From: Terriglobia bacterium
GTDB taxonomy: Bacteria > Acidobacteriota > Terriglobia > Bryobacterales > Bryobacteraceae
Assembly: GCA_021325235.1 (NCBI GenBank)
Contig: JAJPHN010000032.1
Coordinates: 62,001-126,000 of the forward strand
Direction: 5' to 3'
DNA: 64,000 nt
Below the pieces are notes generated by a model, which was not told the DNA's origin, made no database searches, and was given only the letters and a program-made list of their open reading frames with translations. The translations under genes were made by a program, and so were the position numbers. Below, one piece after another: positions 46,103-53,344 of the stretch (position 1 is its first letter; each line of letters starts with the position of its first letter).

Positions 46103-47880
46103 TTCGATCCGTTAGACACTGTTTTGAGCTTTGCCGGTACATCCAGTCCGTCGCCGATTTTGGCGAGGGGTGGAATCGAGACGGGCAGTTTGCCGGTGAT
46201 CGGGATTTCGCCCAGAAGAGCGCGAGCGGCGGCGGCTTCGGAGCTGGTGGCGACGCTGAAGGTGGCGGCGTAAGCGGCGACGGTGGGGAAATCGCGCAGC
46301 AAATACGGGCTGCCGAAGGAGATCAGCGCAACGGGAACGGGTTGTCTGAGCAGCGCCTGGAGAAAGCCGCTGAGACCTCCCTGCAGCGCGACGTTGCCGC
46401 GATTGGCGCCAACCGTGATGAACGCGGCAGCGTAGATCTGTTTGCAGTGCGACATGTCGCTGGCGAACTCGGTGAGAAGAGAGTCGGGCATGGAGGGATG
46501 CGCGACGTAGACCGTCAGCGGGACGGACGCGGCATGGAGCGCGCGGACGAGCGTGGCGCCACGAGTGGAGAAATCGCCTTCGCTCAGGATGGCGAGACAG
46601 CTGGCGTTGCCTCCGGGAGTGGGGCCTTCGGGTATGGGGAAGAGGTGCTGCTCGTCTTTGACGAGCGTGAAGGCTTTGTTGGCGACGTTTTCGGCGAGCG
46701 AGTCGAGTTTCTGAGCATCGAGATCGTCGGTGAGGTGATCGAGATTGACGAAGCGGCTGCGAAAGAGGCCGACGCGCTGCTTGGCGGCCAGCACTTTCTG
46801 CACGCTGGCGTTGATGCGCTGCACGGAGATGCGGCCATGCGCCACGGCGGCGAGGATGTCGCGCACGCAGGCATCGGGATCGGTAGGCATGAGCAGGACG
46901 TCGGCACCGGCTTCGATGGCGCGAACGGCCGCTTCACCGGGCCCGTACATGCCGGCGACGGCCTGCATTTCGAGTGCGTCGGTGACGATGAGACCTTTGA
47001 AGCCAAGCTCGTCGCGCAACAGACCGGTGAGGATGTTGTGCGAGACCGTGGCCGGCATCTGCTCGGGTTCGAAGGCCGGGACGAAGAGGTGCGCGGTCAT
47101 GATGGAATCGACGTTGTGCGCAATGGCGGCGCGGAAGGGCACGAGCTCGACCTGCTCCATCTGGTCTTTGGTGCGATCGATGCGGGGCAGCTCCATGTGG
47201 CTGTCCTGGGAGGCGTCGCCGTGGCCGGGGAAATGCTTGGCGCTCAGCAGAACGTAGTTGGCGGGATCGGAATGCGCGCCATCGATGAAGGCTGCGACAT
47301 CATCGGCGACGGCCTGCGGATCTTCACCGAACGAGCGCGTGTTGATGATGGGATTGTCGGGATTGTTGTTGACGTCGGCGTCGGGCGCGAAGGCCCAGTT
47401 GACGCCGAGTGCGCGTGCTTCGCGGGCAGTGGCGGCGCCTAGTTGTTTGATGGCATCGCGGTCACGGGCGGCGCCGAAAGCCATGAGGTAAGGGAAAGGC
47501 GCGGTCTGGGTGACACGCATGGACGCGCCGCGCTCGAAATCGGAGCCGACGAGCAGCGGAGTTTTGGCGAGCTTCTGGATGTGGTTGACGAAGACGGCGA
47601 GCTCGAAGGGCTGAGCGGGGATGACATCGCCGTTACGGATACGGCCGGCGACGATGAATCCGCCGACGTGGGTTTTGGTGATCCAGTTGAGGAAGCGCTT
47701 GTATTCGGCGTTGTCGCTGGGCGGGTAATCGCCGTAGCCGCGCACGATGATGAGCTGGGCAATGCGATCGCGCAGGGAGAGCTGGCGGAGCAGGGGAGAG
47801 GTGCTGGGGGTCCGGGTTTTGGCCCAGAGAGCGCAGACGGCCAGAAGACAGAGTGCGATGGCGGAACGAAACACGGCCAT
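46099..47880 (-). CDS. Glycoside hydrolase family 3, beta-N-acetylhexosaminidase-like, exported
   Basis: A 593-residue enzyme with a Sec signal (VFRSAIALCLLAVCALWAKT). The catalytic TIM domain has SAKHFPGHGDASQDSHMELP (the NagZ-type KHFPGHG..D.H motif with the Asp-His dyad) and the candidate nucleophile in GLIVTDALEMQAV. The C-terminal part (residues about 390-590) is a second alpha/beta domain as in longer GH3 proteins. Likely substrates are N-acetylhexosaminides from peptidoglycan or chitin, acting in the periplasm. The frame extends 9 bp upstream to a GTG; ATG 47880 is preferred. It overlaps the UPF0173 gene by ATGA. Confidence 0.9.
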   Translation of the reverse strand: MAVFRSAIALCLLAVCALWAKTRTPSTSPLLRQLSLRDRIAQLIIVRGYGDYPPSDNAEYKRFLNWITKTHVGGFIVAGRIRNGDVIPAQPFELAVFVNHIQKLAKTPLLVGSDFERGASMRVTQTAPFPYLMAFGAARDRDAIKQLGAATAREARALGVNWAFAPDADVNNNPDNPIINTRSFGEDPQAVADDVAAFIDGAHSDPANYVLLSAKHFPGHGDASQDSHMELPRIDRTKDQMEQVELVPFRAAIAHNVDSIMTAHLFVPAFEPEQMPATVSHNILTGLLRDELGFKGLIVTDALEMQAVAGMYGPGEAAVRAIEAGADVLLMPTDPDACVRDILAAVAHGRISVQRINASVQKVLAAKQRVGLFRSRFVNLDHLTDDLDAQKLDSLAENVANKAFTLVKDEQHLFPIPEGPTPGGNASCLAILSEGDFSTRGATLVRALHAASVPLTVYVAHPSMPDSLLTEFASDMSHCKQIYAAAFITVGANRGNVALQGGLSGFLQALLRQPVPVALISFGSPYLLRDFPTVAAYAATFSVATSSEAAAARALLGEIPITGKLPVSIPPLAKIGDGLDVPAKLKTVSNGSK

Positions 47881-47910
47881 GCACCTCACTATAGCCAGCG
47901 CGCCGCGGGC

Positions 47911-48000
47911 TCAGAGCTCGGGATGCTCGGAAAGGCTCAGGATGTTTCCATCTGGATCCTTAAACCAGGCGACTCGCGCGCCGGTGGGGGACTGTCTGGT
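47911..48000 (-). pseudogene. C-terminal fragment of a VOC (glyoxalase/bleomycin resistance) gene
   Basis: On the minus strand 48000-47911 reads TGARVAWFKDPDGNILSLSE and ends HPEL-stop. This matches the C-terminus of VOC-family proteins, where the KDPDGN motif carries the last metal-binding region. Only about 30 codons exist; upstream the homology stops near 48000, where a lower-GC segment begins. It is therefore the remnant of a gene cut by insertion or deletion, not a functional gene. The 5' part is not found in the window. Confidence 0.75.
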
Positions 48001-48087
48001 GGAGGCACTATATTAGGTCGCTTACGCTCCCGGCTGCGATTCGAGAGGGAAGCACTTGCCTCGTACTCTCAATTCCTCGGACTGATC

Positions 48088-48519
48088 GTGCTTTGGTTGG
48101 CTGTCGCGTCGCGAGCGGGGCAGCGAGATATTTACGGCGACTGGAAGATAGACAAGGACCTTACAACGGACGGCAGTCCCGCAATAAGTGCAGAGCGGGC
48201 GAGTAGTCTCATTGGTAAAGAATTGCGACTCAAAGCGCACGCGGCAATCTTTGATGGTGACAAGAGCTGTAGCGGTTCTTACGAGCAGGAGGAGATCAAA
48301 TCAGCTGATCAGCTCACAAGATATTTCCGTGGAATTGGGCCATCGGAAATCAAAGCACTCGATCTGGAAATGCCCGTAGCTGTGTACGACATCGTGTGCG
48401 GCCAGGTTTTCCTCAAACGCCCTGACGAGATCATTTTCTACTACGCGGGATTTTTCCTTAGAGCAGTCAGAGTCAAACAGACCCATGCCGAAAGCCGCTC
48501 ACAGCACGGAAAGAATTGA
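48088..48519 (+). CDS. Small hypothetical protein, probably exported or N-terminally damaged
   Basis: The open frame is longer, but its upstream part runs over the VOC remnant and the GH3 gene, so a GTG at 48088 is the first plausible start (about 143 residues). A hydrophobic stretch LGLIVLWLAVASRAGQ crosses this point, so an intact signal peptide would need an earlier start that is not available; the gene may have lost its 5' end. The body (DIYGDWKIDKDLTTDGSPAI; EIKALDLEMPVAVYDIVCGQ; RPDEIIFYYAGFFLRAVRVK) reads as a beta-rich domain with two cysteines (SCSG, VCG). No family is recognised. Its base use is less GC-rich than its neighbours, which suggests transfer. Confidence 0.5.
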   Translation: MLWLAVASRAGQRDIYGDWKIDKDLTTDGSPAISAERASSLIGKELRLKAHAAIFDGDKSCSGSYEQEEIKSADQLTRYFRGIGPSEIKALDLEMPVAVYDIVCGQVFLKRPDEIIFYYAGFFLRAVRVKQTHAESRSQHGKN

Positions 48520-48596
48520 TGCTGCGGGATGCCCGGGACGTTTGCGATATATGGGTCGCTTCGCTTGCCACCCGGTGTGAGCCTTGTAGGTTCGGG

Positions 48597-49043
48597 TCAG
48601 CTGGTTTGAACTTTGCGGGCGCGGGCGCGTTGGGAGGCCGGCGGCTTGCGGGGAATGCTTAACAGACGTTTGGTATGGCGGACGAGCGTGACGACTTCGT
48701 TGGCGCTTTTTTGCAGCACCACGTCGGCGCCGGTGCTGTCGGGCTTCAGGCCGAGATTGTCGGCAAAGCCGGTGAGCAGAATGATCGGTTTGTTGAAACC
48801 GTTCTCGCGCAGGCGCTTGATCAGCTCCAGGCCGTTGACGGGCGACATCTTGTAATCGGTAATGACCAGGTCGAAGCTTTGTTTTTCCACAAGCTTCAGC
48901 GCTTCCGAGCCACAACCGGCCGGAATCACTTTGTAGCCGAGCTCTTCGAGCACGGAGCGGCGAGCAAGAATTCCGTCCGTGTTGTCGTCAACCAGAAGGA
49001 TCGTCGACGGAGACGCGGCGCGAAAGGAAGAACCAGATCGCAT
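48597..49043 (-). CDS. Stand-alone response regulator receiver domain protein
   Basis: A 148-residue receiver domain. It has the acidic pair in ILLVDDNTDG, the phospho-acceptor Asp in DLVITDYKMSPVNGLELI, the Thr in IILLTGFAD and the Lys in VVLQKSANEVV. A basic tail (PPASQRARARKVQTS) follows. There is no output domain and no adjacent histidine kinase, so it probably acts as a phospho-relay or protein-binding switch. ATG 49043 is chosen, with a TTG directly before it. It lies near the VWFA-related gene on the same strand. Confidence 0.9.
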   Translation of the reverse strand: MRSGSSFRAASPSTILLVDDNTDGILARRSVLEELGYKVIPAGCGSEALKLVEKQSFDLVITDYKMSPVNGLELIKRLRENGFNKPIILLTGFADNLGLKPDSTGADVVLQKSANEVVTLVRHTKRLLSIPRKPPASQRARARKVQTS

Positions 49044-49132
49044 CAAGACTCAAAAACGTTAACAGAGCGTGACGCAGAGTGTCAACGCTCCGCTATCCGA
49101 TTCAAACTTCGAAAGATTTAGTTCTTGACAAA

Positions 49133-50287
49133 CTATTCGACTTCGCGGGGCGCTTTGTAACCGGATTTGGCGATGATGGTGTACTTTACGGGCTTGTTCT
49201 TCTCGTCGACGATACGCAGCGGTTCGTTGGTTTCCGGGTTGATGAGCTCGACTTTGATGCGGCGGAATTTACCATCGCGGGCGACGTTGGTCGGGTGATA
49301 GGCGAAGGAGTACTGTTCGCGCATGGCCTGCTCGATCTGGCGAAAGATGGAGGGGTACTCGCCCACAAACCGCGGGAAAAAGCTGAGGCCGCCGGATTCT
49401 TTGGAAAACGTGCGCATTTCGTTATCGGCCTGCAGGAAATCCATGTTGGCGATGGCTGCGCTCATGCCGCCGCGCCCTTCGAGACTCATGCGGGCGATCT
49501 GCAGAATGCTGATGGTGTAGATCGGCACACCCGATTCCTGCAGCGATTTGCGGGCCTGATCGAATGTGATCTTGCTGAAGGTATCGAGGCCCGTGCCGAT
49601 CAGCAGAATCGCCTTGCGGCCCTCGATGCCGGACATGCGATCGGCCATGTCGGTGAGCGCGTCGAAGACGTTCGATTCGCTGAAGCCGGGAATACGCAGC
49701 CGGGACATGGCTTCTTCGGCTTTGCGCTTATCGGGTGAGAAGTCGGAGAGGATGGTGGGGCGCAGATCGTAGGCCACAACGGCGACATTGTCGTCGGGTT
49801 TGAGAGTTTCGAGGAAGGTATAGGACGCCTGCAGCGTTTCGTACCAGCCGTAGCTCCAGAACTGCTGGAACCTCCCGCTGAATTCGATCAGCATGCAGAT
49901 GGTCATGGGCGCTTCGCTCAGGTTGGCCTGGGTGATCTTCTGGGGAACGCCGTCTTCGAGGATGCGGAACTGCTCGGGTTTGAGGTTGGGGATGAAGTGG
50001 TTGTGATTGTCCATCACGGAGACGTCGACGTTGACCGTGACCGCTTCCGATTTGAACGTGGGCGTGTTGGAACTGCTTGGGATGTCCTTCGGCTTGTTGT
50101 ATTCCGAGTGAATGGGCGCTTCAGCGGGGGCGGGCGCCGCGTCGGGGGCGGTGGTGTTGTCGGAGGGTTTCTTGGGTTTGGCGACCGAATCGCTCGATTG
50201 CGATTGCGGCGTCTCCTGGGCGAAGGCGGGCGTGGACAGAACGAGAGCCGAGCTCAGGGCGAGCGCGGCGAGAACACAGTTTTTCAT
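49133..50287 (-). CDS. Exported VWFA-related Acidobacterial-type protein
   Basis: A 384-residue protein starting at the ATG 50287 with a signal peptide (MKNCVLAALALSSALVLSTP, then AFAQ). After a Ser/Pro/Ala linker the VWFA-like region (about residues 75-330) has VTVNVDVSVMDNHNHFIPNL, RILEDGVPQKI, MTICMLIEFSGRF (in place of the usual metal-binding DxSxS), GRKAILLIGTGLD (VWFA core strand) and IYTISILQIARMS. The type matches the VWFA-related Acidobacterial domain (TIGR03436 style), which is multi-copy in these genomes and of unknown function. An open frame continues to 50443, but it overlaps the rhomboid gene and lacks a signal peptide. Confidence 0.88.
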   Translation of the reverse strand: MKNCVLAALALSSALVLSTPAFAQETPQSQSSDSVAKPKKPSDNTTAPDAAPAPAEAPIHSEYNKPKDIPSSSNTPTFKSEAVTVNVDVSVMDNHNHFIPNLKPEQFRILEDGVPQKITQANLSEAPMTICMLIEFSGRFQQFWSYGWYETLQASYTFLETLKPDDNVAVVAYDLRPTILSDFSPDKRKAEEAMSRLRIPGFSESNVFDALTDMADRMSGIEGRKAILLIGTGLDTFSKITFDQARKSLQESGVPIYTISILQIARMSLEGRGGMSAAIANMDFLQADNEMRTFSKESGGLSFFPRFVGEYPSIFRQIEQAMREQYSFAYHPTNVARDGKFRRIKVELINPETNEPLRIVDEKNKPVKYTIIAKSGYKAPREVE

Positions 50288-50312
50288 GATGCGGTACAAC
50301 CTCAGCCGGGCC

Positions 50313-51074
50313 CTAGTGGACCCAGCGATCACGATTCGAATCTTTCTTACGCATGTAAACTTCGAACTTTCTTCGCGCGCGGCGCAGCTTCCAGTCCTTG
50401 TAGCCGGCGAGTACCGGAGTGCTGACCCGGGTCTGGAGTCCACGGCCGCGCAGGATCAGATAGCCGGCGATGAGGCCGCCGACGCAGGCAACGGCTTCCG
50501 AGGCACCCTGGCGCGCGCTAACCGAAAGATACGACTCAATCAGTACCACCGCGCCGATAATCATGACGAAGTACTTAGTCTTGATCGGAATCAGGAAACC
50601 GAACAGCATGGTCTGATTCGGAAACAGCACGCCGTAAGCGACCAGCAGGCCAAAAATGGCACCCGACGACCCAACTACTGGGACGTTTGCTCCGCCGAAA
50701 AGGTAAGCAGCGATGATGACCAAAATGCCGGCCGCGACGCCACAGCTGAAATAAAAGCGCACGAAGCGCGCGGTGCCCCAGGTGCGCTCCAGCTCGGCAC
50801 CGAACATCCACAGGGCCAGCATGTTCCAGACGATATGGAAGAGGCCGCCGTGGATGAAGAGATAGGTGACGAGCTCCCAAATGGCGAAGCGGGTGACGAC
50901 GCGGGCTGGAATGAGCGCGAAATAGCCGAACAGGGAGAGTTCAGGCCGGCTGGCGGCGAGAATAATGCTGAGAACGGAGATGCCGATGGTGGCAATGAGC
51001 AGCCATTTTACGCCGCTCGGCAGCCGATTGGAAGGAATGTACCGGTTCGCATACGAACGCGAGCTGAAGGGCAT
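50313..51074 (-). CDS. Rhomboid-family intramembrane protein with Cys in place of the catalytic His
   Basis: A 253-residue membrane protein with about six hydrophobic segments. It has FIHGGLFHIVWNMLALWMFG (His75/His80/Asn84 region), then VVGSSGAIFG with the candidate nucleophile S137. Where rhomboids have a catalytic His before GG and G (AHxGG...G), this protein reads A196-C197-V-G-G-L-I-A-G. The codon is TGC (complement of 50484-50486), so the usual Ser-His dyad is broken unless cysteine can serve. It may be a pseudo-protease that binds membrane helices, or use a different base. The basic C-terminal tail (KDWKLRRARRKFEVYMRKKD) is cytosolic. Confidence 0.88.
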   Translation of the reverse strand: MPFSSRSYANRYIPSNRLPSGVKWLLIATIGISVLSIILAASRPELSLFGYFALIPARVVTRFAIWELVTYLFIHGGLFHIVWNMLALWMFGAELERTWGTARFVRFYFSCGVAAGILVIIAAYLFGGANVPVVGSSGAIFGLLVAYGVLFPNQTMLFGFLIPIKTKYFVMIIGAVVLIESYLSVSARQGASEAVACVGGLIAGYLILRGRGLQTRVSTPVLAGYKDWKLRRARRKFEVYMRKKDSNRDRWVH

Positions 51075-51140
51075 CGGCTGGGGTATTCCTCACGTCGAGA
51101 ATACCAAAAAGAGTGGTGCCGCTCGTTTGTTAACGAGCGG

Positions 51141-51500
51141 TTATTTTTCTGAGGACTGAACCGAACGGCGGTCAAGGATGACCGCGGCGGCATGGATGGC
51201 GACCGCAATGGCCGACCAGACTAACCAGTTGGATAACGGTCCGGAAGCGAACAGGAAGCTATTCGTCCATCCGAGGCTGGAGGCGAGGCTCCACAGAGCG
51301 AGCGCGTAAGCGGAAAACACCGCCGGACCCATCAGGGCGGAGAGAAGAGTGGCGAATTCCTGGGCCGTATCGGTAGCCCAGACTCCAATTCGGGTCAAGA
51401 AACTGGGCGGCGCGGGTAAAACGGCCGCGCGCTGGGCATCTCTGGCAATTGCTATCGCGGTTGCTGTGGTTCGCGTATCCGGCATCTTTGTAGCCTTCAC
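51141..51500 (-). CDS. Small hypothetical membrane protein
   Basis: A 114- or 119-residue protein, depending on whether ATG 51485 or GTG 51500 is used; an AAGG-like ribosome site precedes 51485. Two hydrophobic segments are visible: LLSALMGPAVFSAYALALWS and LVWSAIAVAIHAAAVILDRR. The N-terminal 45 residues are basic and alanine-rich. No family is recognised. It lies about 65 bp upstream of the rhomboid gene on the same strand and might be co-transcribed. The 255-bp gap above it (51501-51755) shows no credible gene. Confidence 0.6.
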   Translation of the reverse strand: MKATKMPDTRTTATAIAIARDAQRAAVLPAPPSFLTRIGVWATDTAQEFATLLSALMGPAVFSAYALALWSLASSLGWTNSFLFASGPLSNWLVWSAIAVAIHAAAVILDRRSVQSSEK

Positions 51501-51755
51501 TTCCTCTGATGCACGTAAATGACCGAAAGTTCCTCAGGTCCGAAACAAAGTACTTATCGGCTGTTCTAGCCGCTGCTTGAGGGGCAGCGCTATGAAAAAC
51601 GGTAAAAACTGCTGGCCTGCCCGAAAAACTGAACGGGCTATATCGCTCGTGTGGCTTTTAGCGGCGGGAATTCTCAGGCGCTGTAATGGATCGGGCGAAT
51701 TCCGCCGACGTTGGGAATATAGAGTGAGTAAGGAAGTGGAGAGAGCGCAAAAAGA

Positions 51756-52904
51756 ATGAAAAAGATCAAGACAGCGATTGTGGGTACCGGATTCATGGGC
51801 AAGGTGCATACCGAAAATGTGCGCCGGCTGGGGAATGTGGAGGTCGCGGCGGTGGTGGGCAGCCGTCCGGAGACGGCCAGGAAGTTTGCCGAGGCGATGA
51901 GTATTCCGTTCGCAACCGCCAATCTCGAGGACGTGCTGAAGAACAAGGAGATCGACGCGGTGCATATCTGCACGCCGAACGTGGATCACTATCCGCAGTC
52001 GCTGGCTGCGGTGGAAGCGGATAAGGCGGTGCTGTGTGAAAAACCGATGACGCTGAGTGTAGAAGAAGCGAAGAAGCTCGTTGCGGCGGCGGAGAAGAAG
52101 AAGGTTGTGAACTGCGTGCAGCACAACCTGCGCTACTACCCGGTGCTGCAGCAGGCGCGGCAGATGGTTGCCAAGGGCGATCTGGGGGACGTGCTGATTG
52201 TGCAGGGAACGTATTCGCAGGACTGGCTGCTGTACGACACGGACTGGAACTGGCGGCTGGATGCGAAGTCGAACGGGAAGCTGCGGGTGATGGGTGATAT
52301 CGGTTCGCACTGGATGGACATGATTCAGCATCTGACGGGGCTGGAGATTACAGCGGTGTGCGCGGATCTGGCGATTTTCCATGAGCAGCGGAAGCGGCCG
52401 AAGGGATCGGTGGAGACGTTTTCGGGCAAGAAGGGGATACAGGGCGAGTACGAAACGTTCCCGATCGATACGGAAGATTTCGGTATGGTGATGCTGCGGC
52501 TGGGGGCGAAGGCGCGCGGGGCGTTTACGGTGAGCCAGATGTCGGCCGGGCGTAAGAACAAGTTTGCGATCGAGATTTTCGGCACGAAAGCGGGGCTGGC
52601 ATGGGACCAGGAATCGCCGGATACGCTCTGGATCGGGCACCGCAATGAGCCGAATCAGCTGATTGTGAAAGACGCTTCGCTGTTTTATCCGGAAGCGGCG
52701 AAATTTGCCGACCTGCCGGGCGGCCACAGCGAAGGGTACGACGATTCGCACAAACAGGTGTTCAAGAATTTTTATGCACGGGTGGCGGATCCCTCGATGC
52801 CGGTGGATTATCCGACGTTTGCGGATGGATTGCACGGCATGGTACTGCTCGAGGCGGTGGCAGCGAGCGCCGAGAAGCATGCCTGGGTAGATGTGAAGTA
52901 CTGA
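51756..52904 (+). CDS. Gfo/Idh/MocA-family oxidoreductase
   Basis: A 382-residue NAD(P)-dependent enzyme. It has the Rossmann motif KTAIVGTGFMGKVHTENVRR, AVHICTPNVDHYP, LCEKPMTLSVEEAKKLV (EKP), and DIGSHWMDMIQHLTGLEI in the C-terminal sheet domain. The family oxidises or reduces sugars and inositols, or acts in sugar-acid routes. It is the first of three genes in one direction (cupin and GH67 follow), so it may process an uronate released by the GH67 enzyme. The ATG at 51756 follows a GAGAGCGC-like leader. Confidence 0.92.
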   Translation: MKKIKTAIVGTGFMGKVHTENVRRLGNVEVAAVVGSRPETARKFAEAMSIPFATANLEDVLKNKEIDAVHICTPNVDHYPQSLAAVEADKAVLCEKPMTLSVEEAKKLVAAAEKKKVVNCVQHNLRYYPVLQQARQMVAKGDLGDVLIVQGTYSQDWLLYDTDWNWRLDAKSNGKLRVMGDIGSHWMDMIQHLTGLEITAVCADLAIFHEQRKRPKGSVETFSGKKGIQGEYETFPIDTEDFGMVMLRLGAKARGAFTVSQMSAGRKNKFAIEIFGTKAGLAWDQESPDTLWIGHRNEPNQLIVKDASLFYPEAAKFADLPGGHSEGYDDSHKQVFKNFYARVADPSMPVDYPTFADGLHGMVLLEAVAASAEKHAWVDVKY

Positions 52905-52996
52905 ACCGAAGACTAGGCGCGCTCGATTTTTGCGGGAGCGCTGGCCGACAGAAATCGGCGGGTGTCACGCAGGCGAGCGCGCGCCGTCTACCGGGT

Positions 52997-53341
52997 ATGA
53001 GCGATTCTACTGTGACCAAGATCGATTCGCGCCATTCGCCGAAGGGCGAACTGGGGCAGAGGTATCTCGCATCGGGCAAGACGATTTCGATGAGGCTGTG
53101 GGACGAGGCGAGCGGACAGCAACTCGAGCACGATGCGGTTCGGGAGTATGAGGTGGTCGGGTACGTGATCGAGGGCGCGGCGGAGCTCGAGATCGAGGGG
53201 CAGACGATCCGATTGGAGACGGGCGATTCCTGGGTGGTGCCGAAGGGCGCGCGGCATACCTATCGGATTAAAGAACGTTTCAAGGCGGTGGAAGCGACGC
53301 ATCCGCCCGCGCAGGTTCACAACCGGGACGCGAAACTGTAA
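52997..53341 (+). CDS. Small cupin domain protein
   Basis: A 114-residue single cupin. It has TISMRLWDEASGQ, a metal-loop stretch without the usual HxH (EYEVVGYVIEGAAELEIEGQ), and LETGDSWVVPKGARHTYRIK, which holds the final His. The metal site therefore looks partial. Small cupins next to sugar-acid genes often act as isomerases or metal-binding accessory proteins; here the role is a guess. It is 92 bp after the Gfo/Idh/MocA gene and 3 bp before the GH67 gene, so co-expression with GH67 is likely. Confidence 0.85.
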   Translation: MSDSTVTKIDSRHSPKGELGQRYLASGKTISMRLWDEASGQQLEHDAVREYEVVGYVIEGAAELEIEGQTIRLETGDSWVVPKGARHTYRIKERFKAVEATHPPAQVHNRDAKL

Positions 53342-53344
53342 TTC

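Noticed and set aside
46072-47442. A 456-codon rightward open frame antisense to the GH3 gene
   Set aside because: The GH3 catalytic motifs are on the minus strand; the opposite frame has no motifs and a Gly/Asp/Val-rich shadow composition.
51577-51759. A 60-codon rightward open frame before the Gfo/Idh/MocA gene
   Set aside because: No family signal and no convincing ribosome site; it runs into the next gene start.
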